Positions 26,216 through 35,570 are shown, numbered from the stretch's first letter. The stretch: 64,000 nt of DNA from JAGQPD01 sp020426865 (GCA_041399065.1 JAWKTN010000006.1:310001-374000); one strand, 5' to 3'. The notes: generated by a model not told the origin, from the sequence alone. Translations and numbers: made by a program.

Positions 26216-27214
26216 CTAGGGGCGCTTCAGGTCCCAAGCAGTAATCCAACGGATCTGCGTGGCTGCGACATCGAATTCATCCGTCAGCCGTCGTTCCATA
26301 TCAGGCATGTGTCCTGCGCCGTAAAAGATGCCGATCCTTCGTTTGCCCTTGTCAATCTGCTGCTGCAAAACTTCCAACGCCTTCTTGTTGCGTTCGGTCA
26401 GCAGCGTGGAACCATCGCTACCGTTGATACCGGTGACGGAACGTTCGACGTCGGCAAATTCTTCGGCGAGGAGGCACTTCAATCGATAGTCACGGTCTTT
26501 GGAAAACAAGGCCACCATCGTGCGGAGGTCTCCGGTGCCGGCGGTTTCCGTCTGTCGAACCATCGACTGGCCCATCATCCTAAAGAACATTTTTGTGATG
26601 CTTTCGTCACGATCCTTCCATGATTGTGCAAATTGTTCGGGTGTCATATCAGCGTGGACGAAATTGGGGCGCTGGTAGTCGATGCGGTCCAACTGAAACG
26701 TCAGATTCAGGACATCGGTCAGACCGGTCTGCACGCTGGAAACTGGGCTGTTGGCGCGTGCTTCTCCGGCAGCCGGCATTTTGAAGTCTTTGGGGGCGAC
26801 GAGTTCAAACAGAAGGGCGTCGTAACTTGGAAACGCCCGATTCAGAAGATCGAAATACTCCGGATCAGCCACGTGGATCGCACCGATCAAATCGACTTCA
26901 ATCGTATGTGCTCCGTCCGTCTTGCTGAAACGCAAGATGGACGTCTGCAATGCGCGCGGTTGGTTTTTCTCGTCGCGCAACAGTCGCGTAAACCGTGGCG
27001 CGCCTTTGGCAGGTAATTCTGGCTCGGCCGCTGGTAGCTCCGGCCCGGTAATTCCGTCCTGCCCAACGCGGGTTTGCTCAATCAACCGCGTCGGAGCCGC
27101 AACTTGGGCCAATGTCAGCGAATAGCCCGTTTCGAGGATCGCGATTGCCGCCAAGGTGACTCGCCACGCGAATCGGGTCGACCCGCCACGCTGAACCCGA
27201 ACATTCTGTGCCAT
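26216..27214 (-). CDS. TraB/GumN-like exported protein
   Basis: 332 residues from ATG 27214 with AGGAG eight bases upstream. The N-terminus is basic then hydrophobic (RFAWRVTLAAIAILETGYSLTLAQ), a signal peptide. TraB-like motifs: VDLIGAIHVADPEYFDLLN with YDALLFELV near the start, and RIGIFYGAGHMPDMERRL near the end. The family is thought to include metalloproteases (Tiki/TraB), with GxxH and E as likely metal ligands. Role in this organism unknown. Confidence 0.75.
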   Translation of the reverse strand: MAQNVRVQRGGSTRFAWRVTLAAIAILETGYSLTLAQVAAPTRLIEQTRVGQDGITGPELPAAEPELPAKGAPRFTRLLRDEKNQPRALQTSILRFSKTDGAHTIEVDLIGAIHVADPEYFDLLNRAFPSYDALLFELVAPKDFKMPAAGEARANSPVSSVQTGLTDVLNLTFQLDRIDYQRPNFVHADMTPEQFAQSWKDRDESITKMFFRMMGQSMVRQTETAGTGDLRTMVALFSKDRDYRLKCLLAEEFADVERSVTGINGSDGSTLLTERNKKALEVLQQQIDKGKRRIGIFYGAGHMPDMERRLTDEFDVAATQIRWITAWDLKRP

Positions 27215-27535
27215 GATTTTCTCCTGCGTGCTCACGCTACGAGCCCGAACATTCCACCCAATCCCTACCATTGGGGTAGGGTTGTGTACCGCCCGCCCGA
27301 CGATTATACGCCATTTTTAAGCCCCTGTCGGCGTTGGCTGGCCCATAGGGGGCTGGCATTATTCTCTGCTTTCTCTACCATTCTGGTTCAAGGTTGTTTG
27401 CACGCGGGCGAAATACTTACTTTCACGGGAATATTTCGCCCAACAAGCGAATCTAACGTATGGAGAGAGACAGGCACGGGGTGTAACTGTGCTGTAAGTG
27501 TTAATTGCTGCAAAGAGAGAGAAAGGTATCCGAAC
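27215..27535. promoter_or_regulatory. Divergent intergenic region with two inverted repeats
   Basis: 321 bp between the TraB-like gene and the small lipoprotein gene. It contains CCCTACC/GGTAGGG (27263-27281, 5-nt loop) and a perfect 10-bp inverted repeat GGGCGAAATA/TATTTCGCCC (27406-27441, 16-nt spacer) in the leader of the lipoprotein gene. No other gene is seen. Confidence 0.6.
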
Positions 27536-27784
27536 ATGCGTAAGCTTGGATATTTGGCTGTGTTAGGGTTAGCATTGACCGTGGGTTGCCAGCCGACGGC
27601 TGATAGTGCGAAGGATGCGGCGAACAGTGCTGCCGAAAAAGCAGGGGAAGCGGCCGATGCTGCCGCCGACGCCGCTTCTGACGCCGCCGATGCCGCGGCC
27701 GATGCCGCTGGCGATGCCGCCGATGCCGTTGGCGACGCCGCCGACGCTGCTGCCGACGCCCTACACGGCGATTCTGGCAACTAA
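27536..27784 (+). CDS. Small alanine-rich lipoprotein
   Basis: 82 residues. Signal peptide with lipobox (LAVLGLALTVGCQ), then a tail made of Ala/Asp repeats (DAADAAADAA-type) predicted as a continuous helix or coiled coil. AAAGG precedes the ATG. Reminiscent of small helical outer-membrane lipoproteins; target or function unknown. A strong terminator follows, and a structured leader precedes it, so it is monocistronic and probably well expressed. Confidence 0.8.
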   Translation: MRKLGYLAVLGLALTVGCQPTADSAKDAANSAAEKAGEAADAAADAASDAADAAADAAGDAADAVGDAADAAADALHGDSGN

Positions 27785-27794
27785 CCAACGTGGC

Positions 27795-27816
27795 CGGCTT
27801 GCCAGGTGGCAAGCCG
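27795..27816 (+). other. Inverted repeat just after the lipoprotein gene
   Basis: CGGCTTGCCA followed by its complement TGGCAAGCCG across two bases. It lacks a T-tract; it may stabilise the 3' end of the mRNA ahead of the terminator at 27836. Confidence 0.55.
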
Positions 27817-27835
27817 TTGAGAATTCGATCGAAAG

Positions 27836-27866
27836 AAGCGGTCTGAGTAATCAGACCGCTTTTTTG
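27836..27866 (+). terminator. Rho-independent terminator of the lipoprotein gene
   Basis: Perfect 11-bp stem AAGCGGTCTGA / TCAGACCGCTT with GTAA loop followed by a T-run. Confidence 0.92.
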
Positions 27867-28016
27867 TTTGCTGTTTTCGTGTCCCGCTCTACGTTGACTC
27901 GACGAACGTGGAGCGAAGGGGTATGAAATAGCGGGATGAAATAGCAATCCTTGAATGCCTCCGGGACGACGACGGGAATTGGTTTCTGGCCTAGCGATGA
28001 ACCGGGATTTCCAGAC

Positions 28017-28976
28017 ATGCGAATAGTGGTACTCGACGGTAAGACGCTCAATCCCGGTGACAACCCATGGTCGCCAGTTGAGCAGCTGGGAGAATTGACG
28101 GTCCATAACGGGACATTGCCCGATGAGGTCGTTCAACGAGGTAGCGGTGCGGACGTTTTGGTGATCAACAAAATCGTGTTGGGGCCGGCGGAATTTTCGC
28201 AGTTGCCAGGTTTGAAATTGGTCGCCGTAACGGCAACCGGATGTGATTGCGTCGACCTTCGGGCGGCAAGGGAACATGGCGTGGGTGTCGCCAATGTGCC
28301 GGAATATGGCACCAACTCGGTGGCCCAGTTTGTGATGGCGATGTTGTTACACTGGACCAGTCACGTCGCGGCACATGCGGATGCAGTTCGTCATGGGCAA
28401 TGGCGAGAAGCGAACGCGTTTTCATTTTGGAATATGCCGCTCCATGACCTGACGGGCAAGTCGTTGGGGATCGTCGGGTGGGGGCGGATTGGACGACGTG
28501 TCGGGCACTTAGCCCGCGCGTTCGGCATGCGATTGCTGATCCATAGTCGTCGCCCGCCCGAGGACCTGCCCGACGGTGCTCGCGCGGTTTCGCTCGCGGA
28601 ACTGTTCCAGACGTCCGACGCAGTATCATTACACTGCCCGCTCACCGAAGCGACGCGCCGGCTGGTCGGAATGGACTTGTTTTCACGAATGAAGTCCTCA
28701 GCCATTCTTATCAATACGGCTCGGGGCGCGATCATCGACGAGGACGCTCTCGTGCAAGCCCTGCGGGACGGCCGTCCGCGTTATGCGGCGTTGGACGTTG
28801 TGGGGCGCGAGCCGATTGAGGACGAGCATCCATTATTGAGGCTGGAAAACTGCATCGTGACGCCGCATATGGCATGGGCCACGGTCGAGGCCCGCCAGCG
28901 GTTGATGAGCGAAACGGCGGAGAATATTCGGCGAAACATGGCCGGGCAGCCGCGCAATCTCGTACCACCGCGTTGA
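28017..28976 (+). CDS. D-2-hydroxyacid dehydrogenase (glycerate/hydroxypyruvate type)
   Basis: 319 residues. NAD-binding motif GWGRIGRRVG with the preceding LGIV strand; catalytic Arg in NTARGAIID, Glu in VVGREPIEDEHPL and His in IVTPHMAWAT. This is the D-isomer-specific 2-hydroxyacid dehydrogenase fold; closest in look to HprA-type glycerate dehydrogenases, which interconvert glycerate and hydroxypyruvate with NAD(H). The ATG at 28017 fits the family N-terminus. Confidence 0.9.
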   Translation: MRIVVLDGKTLNPGDNPWSPVEQLGELTVHNGTLPDEVVQRGSGADVLVINKIVLGPAEFSQLPGLKLVAVTATGCDCVDLRAAREHGVGVANVPEYGTNSVAQFVMAMLLHWTSHVAAHADAVRHGQWREANAFSFWNMPLHDLTGKSLGIVGWGRIGRRVGHLARAFGMRLLIHSRRPPEDLPDGARAVSLAELFQTSDAVSLHCPLTEATRRLVGMDLFSRMKSSAILINTARGAIIDEDALVQALRDGRPRYAALDVVGREPIEDEHPLLRLENCIVTPHMAWATVEARQRLMSETAENIRRNMAGQPRNLVPPR

Positions 28977-29160
28977 TCTTGCTCTGGCATTGCTAGCTCG
29001 TTAGGACCGTTTCAAGCGGCAGATTCGGCAAAACCTTCCAAAGTTACTTAACTTGTCGGATTGGCAGCGCCGATATAACCCGCACAAGAGGAATACAGTC
29101 GCCGCGCATGTGGTAGGCGGCGGAGGCTTTTCCCGAGTCCCCTGATTGGAAAAACGAGCG

Positions 29161-30495
29161 ATGTCAAACTTCGTTGCGAAATCCTGGTTCGCCTTGGCTC
29201 TTTCTGTAACGCTCTATGCGTCGGCAATGGGGCAAGGCCGTTATCCGATGGTACACATACCTCAGAACGCGTACGCGGGTGACGGGATGATGCCGTTCGA
29301 CGCCGTGTACTATGACCACGATTGGCAGCCGTTCGCGGCCGCCAGCAACATCCATATGGATGACGGTCAACGGCCTAACGAAGGTGTGTTTTTCCGGTAC
29401 AATCGGATCTACAGCAGCATGACCAAACCCAATCGCCAGGCGGTCGGCGCCGACCTCGGCGGCGTGCTGGCCGGCAATAACGACGGAATTTTCAACCAGT
29501 TCAACTCGCTGGGGGCGAGCATTCCGGAAAGTTCATCTGGCTGGGGAAACCGATTTGAAGCGGGTTACCTCGTCGATCAGGATGGTTGGATGATCAGTGT
29601 CGTGGACGGACCGGGCTATCACGATCAGTGGGTTCACGGCGCCAATGATGGCGGTGCAGCCGATGTTTCGGTGCTCTTTACTGATCCCTTCAATCTCCTT
29701 CTCGGTTACATCGACCGTGACGGTGACGGGTTCGACGACGACTTGGACAACGACTTGATCTTTGGTCGTGACGGGTTGGATCAATTGGATGGAAACGGGG
29801 ATCCGGGCTCGGACGGCGTTCCTGAAACGTTCGTCCCGTTCGATGATTTGGACGACTTGATTCGTATCGCCACCACCTTTGACCAAATCACCGTTGACAG
29901 TCAGACGCATTTTTCGGGAGTTGAGATCACCAAGGTTCGTCGCAAGAAGCGTACCCACGGTGGTTCGTACGTCGAAGTGTTCCTGTCCGCTCGCTACTTT
30001 GAATTGGACGACCACTTCAATGTGACGGCCCTTGGGGGTGGTTTGGGAGACGCATTTTGGAACACTCGGGCGATCAACAGCCTCGTTGGTCCGCAAGTCG
30101 GCTTCCGATGGTCCCACAAGCGTGGTCGCTGGACGTGGGCTTCTGAAGGTCGCTTCCTCGCCGCCGCCAACTTCACTCGCCTGCGACAGGATGGTGAATT
30201 GGGGACGCTGCTCACCACTGGTGCCGCTGGCAGCCCGTTAAACTTGACGCCTCAATCGTTCTGGAACACTCGTAGCTTTGAACGCTTCAGCCCGATGGGT
30301 GAAGTTCGAGCGGAAATGAGCTATCAAGTTACCAAAGCGTTTTCGCTCAACGCCGGGTATACCGGGTACTTCATTGGCAACATTGCACGGGCCAGCACGA
30401 ACGTCATCTACTCCCTCCCCACGATGGGACTGGGAAGCGACACCGAAGAGGCTTTTGCCAATGGTGTCCACTTCGGATTCGAATTCAATCGGTGA
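29161..30495 (+). CDS. Large exported protein, probable planctomycete outer-membrane beta-barrel family
   Basis: 444 residues. Signal peptide (AKSWFALALSVTLYASAMGQG); mature sequence rich in aromatic, Gly and Asp residues with alternating beta-strand character and C-terminal strands ending in HFGFEFNR, as in outer-membrane proteins. The middle has a Ca-binding-like Asp-rich run (DRDGDGFDDDLDNDLI). It resembles planctomycete-specific beta-barrel proteins (BBP7-like); no enzyme motif. The ATG at 29161 follows an A-rich, weak ribosome binding site. A terminator follows directly, so it is monocistronic. Confidence 0.65.
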   Translation: MSNFVAKSWFALALSVTLYASAMGQGRYPMVHIPQNAYAGDGMMPFDAVYYDHDWQPFAAASNIHMDDGQRPNEGVFFRYNRIYSSMTKPNRQAVGADLGGVLAGNNDGIFNQFNSLGASIPESSSGWGNRFEAGYLVDQDGWMISVVDGPGYHDQWVHGANDGGAADVSVLFTDPFNLLLGYIDRDGDGFDDDLDNDLIFGRDGLDQLDGNGDPGSDGVPETFVPFDDLDDLIRIATTFDQITVDSQTHFSGVEITKVRRKKRTHGGSYVEVFLSARYFELDDHFNVTALGGGLGDAFWNTRAINSLVGPQVGFRWSHKRGRWTWASEGRFLAAANFTRLRQDGELGTLLTTGAAGSPLNLTPQSFWNTRSFERFSPMGEVRAEMSYQVTKAFSLNAGYTGYFIGNIARASTNVIYSLPTMGLGSDTEEAFANGVHFGFEFNR

Positions 30496-30937
30496 TCCGT
30501 TTGCGTCGATCGTGCCACCCAAGCGATCAACGAAGCCGCGATGCATGCATCGCGGCTTCTTTTCGTTTGCGGTGTTGTCTGACGTAGATGATCGGATTGT
30601 TACGCCGCTGTCGGAACTCGGTGGGGGGGCGGGGGCAATTCCGGCGCAGCAATGCGGTGTTTCAATGGAAAGTCAAACAGGCAATATGGATCCCATGGGT
30701 GGTGGAATCTCGTCGGACCACCGCTCCGTTCCAAATTGAATGGATGTACTGAGCACAAACATCTTGCCGCCGGCAGACGTGATACGAATCACCCAACGTG
30801 CCGTATGACGCTGGACGATCAGAAGAAATGATGCCCCCCTCCATCGCAACGTATAAGCGTCGCATTGGCAGACAAATTCACCGGTTGCAAAACCGGAAAC
30901 ACGGTCTTGTACCCCGCGTTCCCCTTCTTGTCCTGGG
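30496..30937. other. 442-bp intergenic stretch with terminator only
   Basis: Apart from the terminator at 30532-30563, and a weak inverted repeat CCGGTT/AACCGG near 30880-30897, I see no gene. Open frames here lack a start signal and similarity. Confidence 0.5.
30532..30563 (+). terminator. Rho-independent terminator of the exported-protein gene
   Basis: Long perfect palindrome, GAAGCCGCGATGCA with its complement, followed by four T. Located 37 bp after the stop. Confidence 0.88.
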
Positions 30938-31585
30938 TCACCCGTCTGATGACGTCCAGCGCAGTCGGATGCGCTCCTGGAGATCCGCAGTTATTGCTTC
31001 CAACTGCTGTAAGTTCATTCCTGCCAATTCGTCCGTATTGCTCACCGAAATACAAAGGATCTGCTGCAATGTGCGGATCAACTTGATTTCGCCTTCTTCC
31101 TTTCCTTCCTTGATCCCCTCTTGATAGGATTGCCTTATCGCCCATTGATGGTCACGGAGCGCTTTTTCACGTGCGTCGTACATTGCTTTGTCCTCAGTGA
31201 TTTCGGAGATCCGAACAATCGTTTCCGTCGCCTGCTGGATCTGTTGTTGTGGAAACAAACGCAATAGCTCTGCCGGTTCGTACTCGTGCGCAGGCAATAG
31301 CCAGTACAACCAGCAGTCAAGCATGCTGGCCGTCTCCATCTCCTCCTCTCGGAGATTATACTTCCCGAATTCCAGCGTGTGAATGGTCAACGTCTCGTCG
31401 AGCACCGATAACTTGTCGTCCTGAAAATCCCATTCGTTGTAGGGATTCTCGATAGTAAGGTCCGTGATGGGCAATGACAATTCGAGGATCGAATTGAGCA
31501 GGCTCATCAGTACGGTCTTGTTCCGTTCCGAGCCGAAGGTCTTTTTGAACGCGAAATCATTAGTAGGTCGAATCCCGATCGGCAT
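30938..31585 (-). CDS. Rpn/PD-(D/E)XK family transposase-like nuclease lacking its core
   Basis: 215 residues. N-terminus is typical of the family (GIRPTNDFAFKKTFGSE, LLNSIL, NPYNEWDFQDDKLSVLD) and the C-terminus too (charged repeats QEGIKEGKEEGEIKLI). Between them the segment that should carry the catalytic D...ExQ is absent: the sequence jumps from SVLDETLTIHTLEF to a domain-end-like stretch. AGGAG lies 9 bp before ATG 31585. Probably an inactive, internally deleted remnant still read in frame. Confidence 0.7.
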   Translation of the reverse strand: MPIGIRPTNDFAFKKTFGSERNKTVLMSLLNSILELSLPITDLTIENPYNEWDFQDDKLSVLDETLTIHTLEFGKYNLREEEMETASMLDCWLYWLLPAHEYEPAELLRLFPQQQIQQATETIVRISEITEDKAMYDAREKALRDHQWAIRQSYQEGIKEGKEEGEIKLIRTLQQILCISVSNTDELAGMNLQQLEAITADLQERIRLRWTSSDG

Positions 31586-32470
31586 TAGAAGGACTCCTAC
31601 ATCGGACGTTGGAGGCAATTCGAACGAAGGTGCGAATCCTGCGAAATTGTATCCAACGTTCGGCCAAATCGCGATGCCATGAAAACAGGCAGGGCGTCGA
31701 TGACGGAAACATCAGTTCCTGCAGTCATTTAGCACCTCTGCTCTTGTCGGCCAGGCAGACGGAATGGTTGTTGCGAACGGCCGCGACAATCTGGCGGCGG
31801 GTCTACTGGCACGCGGACATCTCGGCGGCACCAGGCCCCCTCACGCGGCCGCTCGACGCGGCCCTCGAGCCGCTCGTCTGCTGGACGGTCGTGGCCGTCC
31901 CGTTCTGCCAGCGTGCAGCCAGTATGACACGTTACCACCACCGGACACCTAGCCGTGCCAAGCGTGACCACGTCACACAACGACCAAATCTTTTCACGCG
32001 GCCTGCGGCCGCTTTCAATCTCGCTGCGCGCCGACGTCGACAATTCACCGCTCATTCCAACGAACACCGACGCATACGTGTCTCTTGTGAGCCACGTCGC
32101 ACTCGCGCGGCCCTTCCTAGTCGCCGCCATCTTCCCACACTGACACGACGATCGTAGACCCTCCACACGACGATCGCACGACGATCGTAGACCCTCCACG
32201 CACGACGATCGTAGACCCTCCATATGTCTCAACATCTAGTTTGGCTCGCAAGGTCCCAGTAGCTACGCCCTCGTCAGCAACAGGTCAACGGCGGGAACTG
32301 CTAGCACGTGTTGCTTGTGGCGTGAAACGGGCGAACCGGGTGCGATATTGGCAGAGGGATCCGAAATCTGCCAAGTAATGCGCATACGGTGGTTGCGTAC
32401 ATGCGTGTATGGGTATATTGTATCTGTACGCTTATAACCTGTTCCCACTCGCTTCTAGGAGGGTGACACA
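31586..32470. other. 885-bp gene-free stretch with repeat array
   Basis: No convincing gene. Minus-strand frames here translate the repeats (VEGLRSSC units) and are artefacts. The repeat array is listed separately at 32144-32222. Confidence 0.6.
32144..32222. repeat. Array of three full and one partial GTAGACCCTCCA repeats
   Basis: Units begin CACGACGATC and end GTAGACCCTCCA (22 bp): 32144-32165, partial 32166-32176, 32177-32198, 32201-32222. Upstream of the Y1 transposase remnant. Two further units with the same core lie at 33810-33850. Confidence 0.85.
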
Positions 32471-33543
32471 ATGGCACGGCTTCGTTCGCGTGTGTTTGAT
32501 CCGGCAGTCAAGGAGTCTATCACTTGTACAACCGCTGTGTGCGAGGGTTGTTCATGTTGGGGGAGACGGAGCAAGAAGGGGAAGTCGTCAAGTTTCGACG
32601 CGGTTGGGTGACCGAGTTGATGCAGCAGATGGTGGCGATCGTACTGATCGACATCGCCTTTTTGCGACGATGGATAACCACGTGCATGTGATTGGGAGGA
32701 ATCGACCGGGGTTGGGGACACTTGAGCGATCGCGAGGTGGCCCGTCGATGGTTGATCTTGATGCGGATGCGACGGAATGGGACATGGTTGGTGAAGCCGC
32801 CGACCGAGGAGCAGATCAATCGGGAGCTGAGTAAGAAACCGCAGCATGGGACCCGCAAGCCGGGTGCCGGTGCGGAACGGAAACGACACCATAATCGTGC
32901 GAGTGAATTGCGGGAGCGGCTGGCGGACCTTTCCTGGTTCATGGGTACATTTCAGGAATGCATCTCGCGGAAGATCAACCGCGACGACGAGAACTACGGG
33001 ACCTGCTGGTCGGGCCCGTTCAAGTTGGACGAGCTGGCCGATGATGCGGCGATCTTGACGTGTGGCGTGTATATTGACTTGAATTGGATTGCAGCGCAGA
33101 TGGCGGAGACGCCGGAGGAATCGACCGACACCTCGATCGGTCATCGCATTGCGATGTTACGGCAGGACGGGGAGGCGGAGGATTCGGCGGGCGAATTGGT
33201 GGTTGAGATTGATGGTTGGCTATGCCCATTGGAGTTGCATGAGGATCGCGACGTCAATGACGAGCGTCACTTCACATCACAAACGGGGAAGCGTGCCTCG
33301 GACATGGGGATACTGCCGATGACGTTGATGCACTACATCAAGTTATTGGACTGGCTTGGCCGCCTGATGCGGACGGGGAAGCGGGGGCGGATCCCTAAGG
33401 GATTGCCACCGATTTTAGAGCGGTTGGGGTTTGACACGGACGGATTTGTGGCGAGCGTCCGGGGGATGGCCGAGTTGTTGGGCAAGAAGTTGGGCGGATC
33501 GGCAACGGCGGCGGAACCGTCGGTCAGCGCCTCAGGCCAATAG
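32471..33543 (+). pseudogene. Frameshifted Y1 (HUH) transposase, planctomycete family
   Basis: Start MARLRSRVFDPAVKES at 32471, then a shift into LYNRCVRGLFMLGE...VTELMQQM, then another into ATMDNHVHVIGRNRPGLGTL, and finally the frame of SDREVARRWLILM...KPPTEEQINREL...DLSWFMGTFQECISRKINRDDENYGTCWSGPFKLDELADDAAILTCGVYIDLN. The HUH motif (HVH in DNHVHVI) lies in a different frame from the C-terminal part, so at least three frameshifts separate the pieces. The element is dead here; it is flanked by GTAGACCCTCCA repeats on both sides. Confidence 0.85.
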
Positions 33544-33809
33544 GGCTATCGAGGGGGGCGGATCCTGTCGTCCTCACGCTGGTAATTCTTTTTTTCTATC
33601 GCGGATTGGGATCGGCAATCGTCGAGGGCGCTAGCGGTCTGGTCTGTCCGCGCCATTCTGCACCAGTTACGTGTCAGCGTCGCAACATTTACGTCTTCGC
33701 GGGCCACTTCTCGCCGAGCAATGCCCACCTCCAACATTGCCGAGCACGCAATCGCCTCCTCCCAACCGCTTCAGTCTATGCAACCTGCCATCCAAACTGC
33801 CTCCAAATT
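33544..33809. other. 266-bp gap, nothing recognised
   Basis: Between the transposase remnant and the repeats at 33810. No gene seen. Confidence 0.5.
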
Positions 33810-33850
33810 GTAGACCCTCCATTTACCTTGGTAGACCCTCCATTTACCTT
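33810..33850. repeat. Two 20-bp direct repeats with GTAGACCCTCCA core
   Basis: GTAGACCCTCCATTTACCTT at 33810-33829 and 33831-33850. Shares the first 12 bases with the array at 32144-32222. In frame with the following small gene they introduce TAG stops just before its N-terminus. Confidence 0.85.
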
Positions 33851-33867
33851 GCGGCCAGACAATTGTA

Positions 33868-34191
33868 GTGTTTGTCGTCTCAGTGACTGTTGTCGGTTGT
33901 GATGGCTATACGACAGTAGCTGGGACAGTTGTCGACAAAGACGCGTCGCCGGTCCCAAGACCGGAAGTTTCGCTGACGGTCGATGGCATTGAGTACGGAG
34001 GTATCGACATAACCAAGAAAACCGGCGACTATTTTGTTGGCGGAGTCCATCCAAGCGGCCGGAGAGAGAAAAAGGTTGTAGTTGAAGTTGCAGGCTACCT
34101 TACTGTGGAAAAGGCTGTTGAATGGAACAAGAAGCACGAAGGGGTCACAATGACTGTCGTCACACACGCAGCCGAGATCACTGACCAATGA
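33868..34191 (+). CDS. Small regulatory-like-domain lipoprotein, possibly 5'-truncated
   Basis: 107 residues from GTG. The N-terminus VVSVTVVGCDG looks like the end of a lipoprotein signal (lipobox VVGC), but it is shorter than normal because the repeats at 33810-33850 put in-frame TAG codons just upstream. The body has a carboxypeptidase-regulatory-like beta-sandwich (VAGTVVDKDASPVPRPEVSLTV, TGDYFVGGVHP). Repeat insertion may have cut off the true start; whether it is still expressed is unclear. Confidence 0.5.
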   Translation: MFVVSVTVVGCDGYTTVAGTVVDKDASPVPRPEVSLTVDGIEYGGIDITKKTGDYFVGGVHPSGRREKKVVVEVAGYLTVEKAVEWNKKHEGVTMTVVTHAAEITDQ

Positions 34192-34263
34192 AGAGCGATT
34201 GATATGCTAACAATGAACAGATGCAATACGCTTGGTTCGTAGCAATTTCGTCCAATGAAGAGC

Positions 34264-34286
34264 AATACTTTGTGGTTCGAGGTATT
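34264..34286 (+). repeat. Dispersed hairpin repeat, copy 2
   Basis: Arms AATACTT / AGGTATT around TGTGGTTCG. Confidence 0.75.
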
Positions 34287-34306
34287 GTCAGCTTGTTTTC
34301 TCGCCT

Positions 34307-34329
34307 AATACTTTGTAGTTCGAGGCATT
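34307..34329 (+). repeat. Dispersed hairpin repeat, copy 3
   Basis: Arms AATACTT / AGGCATT around TGTAGTTCG; the most diverged copy, 20 bp after copy 2 and in the same orientation. Confidence 0.7.
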
Positions 34330-34760
34330 CTGGCCGGGCAACGTTTTATCAGTCATCGAGGGCCGAAGGCCCGGTCGGGTCGCCGAGGGATGAGGATGTG
34401 AATGACCACTCGTACCCAGTCGATGGCCTGGGCTGTGCAAACCAACGATTTGGTAGCGACTCAATTTGAAGTCAAGGCGATAGTCTTGAAAACATGACGA
34501 GATTTTGTTAGCACTCCCCTCCAATAGTAGGCATTTTCTGCTTTCACTCTTGTTTCAACGCAGGCGCAGCGAACGCAGAGTCCTGCGACGATCAATGGAA
34601 CTCGGTGTCTCAGCGACTGTGCTAAAAAATTCTCTTGCGGAGCGATGTCATTTCATTCTTGCGATCGGGTTAGCACATCCCACCCTTTTGAGTCGGTTTG
34701 GTTTCGATTGTGAGGCTTGACCGAGAGTTTCGCTAAAGGGTAGGGTTTGAGAACGACGAC

Positions 34761-35107
34761 ATGACGGACCAATACGATCGTCCTTGGAAAGAAGCGTTGG
34801 ATGAATTCTTGCGGGGTTTCATGGAATTGTGTGCGCCGATGACGTACGCTCAGATTGATTGGAAACGTGGCTATCCGATGTTGAACAAGACGTTGCAAAA
34901 AACAAGTCCGGTGAGCGATGCTGGCGTAAGCGTTGTGGACACGTTGGCAAAGATGTGGGCATCGACCAGGAACGAATCCGCACTGCGTTCCGCTTGCTCG
35001 ATTGGTGCATGAAATCAAGCCCCGGGTTCGAGCTGGATTTTCAGCGAGGCGTTGAGACGGGGATCAAGCAAGGGATTGAAAAAGGGGTTGGGCAGGGCGC
35101 AGAGTAA
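34761..35107 (+). pseudogene. Degraded Rpn/DUF4351-like nuclease gene
   Basis: N-terminus MTDQYDRPWKEALDEFL...APMTYAQIDWKRGYPMLNKTLQK resembles the start of planctomycete/cyanobacterial nuclease-like transposon proteins. The frame ends at 35012, while the C-terminal pattern (TAFRLLDWCMKSSPGFELDFQRGVETGIKQGIEKG) continues in another frame to 35107. The whole catalytic middle is missing. Read as a frameshifted and internally deleted pseudogene. Confidence 0.55.
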
Positions 35108-35284
35108 GGCAAACGAAAATCGATTGGGTCGATACTGGAGGTGCGATTCGTAAAGGTCCTGCTGGAGATTCTGCAGCGTTTCGGGCCAAGTTGCCGGTCC
35201 TGTCTTCCGGCGAGAACGCCCAATGATGCGACATTTCCCGAAGCAATCCAGCACGGCGCAAAAAGTTACGCGGACGCAACTGAT

Positions 35285-35467
35285 TTACTGGCGGGACGAC
35301 GCCATTTTTCTCAACTCGTCCAGCTCCTGCGTTAATCGATGTCGCAGCGGGCTTTCAGGTCGCAGCTCTTCCAGTAGCTCGTCGGCCTTGGCGAACTGAT
35401 CGTCATTAAAGTCTGTCTTCGAGAACAACTTGCGGAAACTACGCTGAACTTGCGCTTCGGTCAGCAC
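35285..35467 (-). CDS. Small hypothetical protein
   Basis: 60 residues from GTG 35467, preceded by AAGGAG at 8 bases, which supports a real gene. Helical and charged (RKLFSKTDFNDDQFAKADELLEELRPESPLRHRLTQELDELRKM). No family recognised. Confidence 0.55.
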   Translation of the reverse strand: MLTEAQVQRSFRKLFSKTDFNDDQFAKADELLEELRPESPLRHRLTQELDELRKMASSRQ

Positions 35468-35570
35468 GTGGCGGGCTCCTTGTTAAATATACCTCAATCA
35501 CCCCGGTAGTAAGAAATCTATATCGGATTGTAAGATAAAGTGTTGGGGCAGTTCAATACTATCACCACCA

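Larger units (their letters stand above)
34192..34760. other. 569-bp accessory gap with two hairpin repeat copies
   Basis: Contains copies 2 and 3 of the dispersed hairpin repeat (34264-34286, 34307-34329) and a short GGGCCGAAGGCCC hairpin near 34361. No gene recognised. Confidence 0.55.

Noticed and set aside
32144..32222. GTAGACCCTCCA array as CRISPR
   Set aside because: Repeats are almost contiguous without unique spacers of constant length.
31729..32235. 168-residue minus-strand frame with VEGLRSSC repeats
   Set aside because: It is the translation of the GTAGACCCTCCA repeats, a typical false gene.
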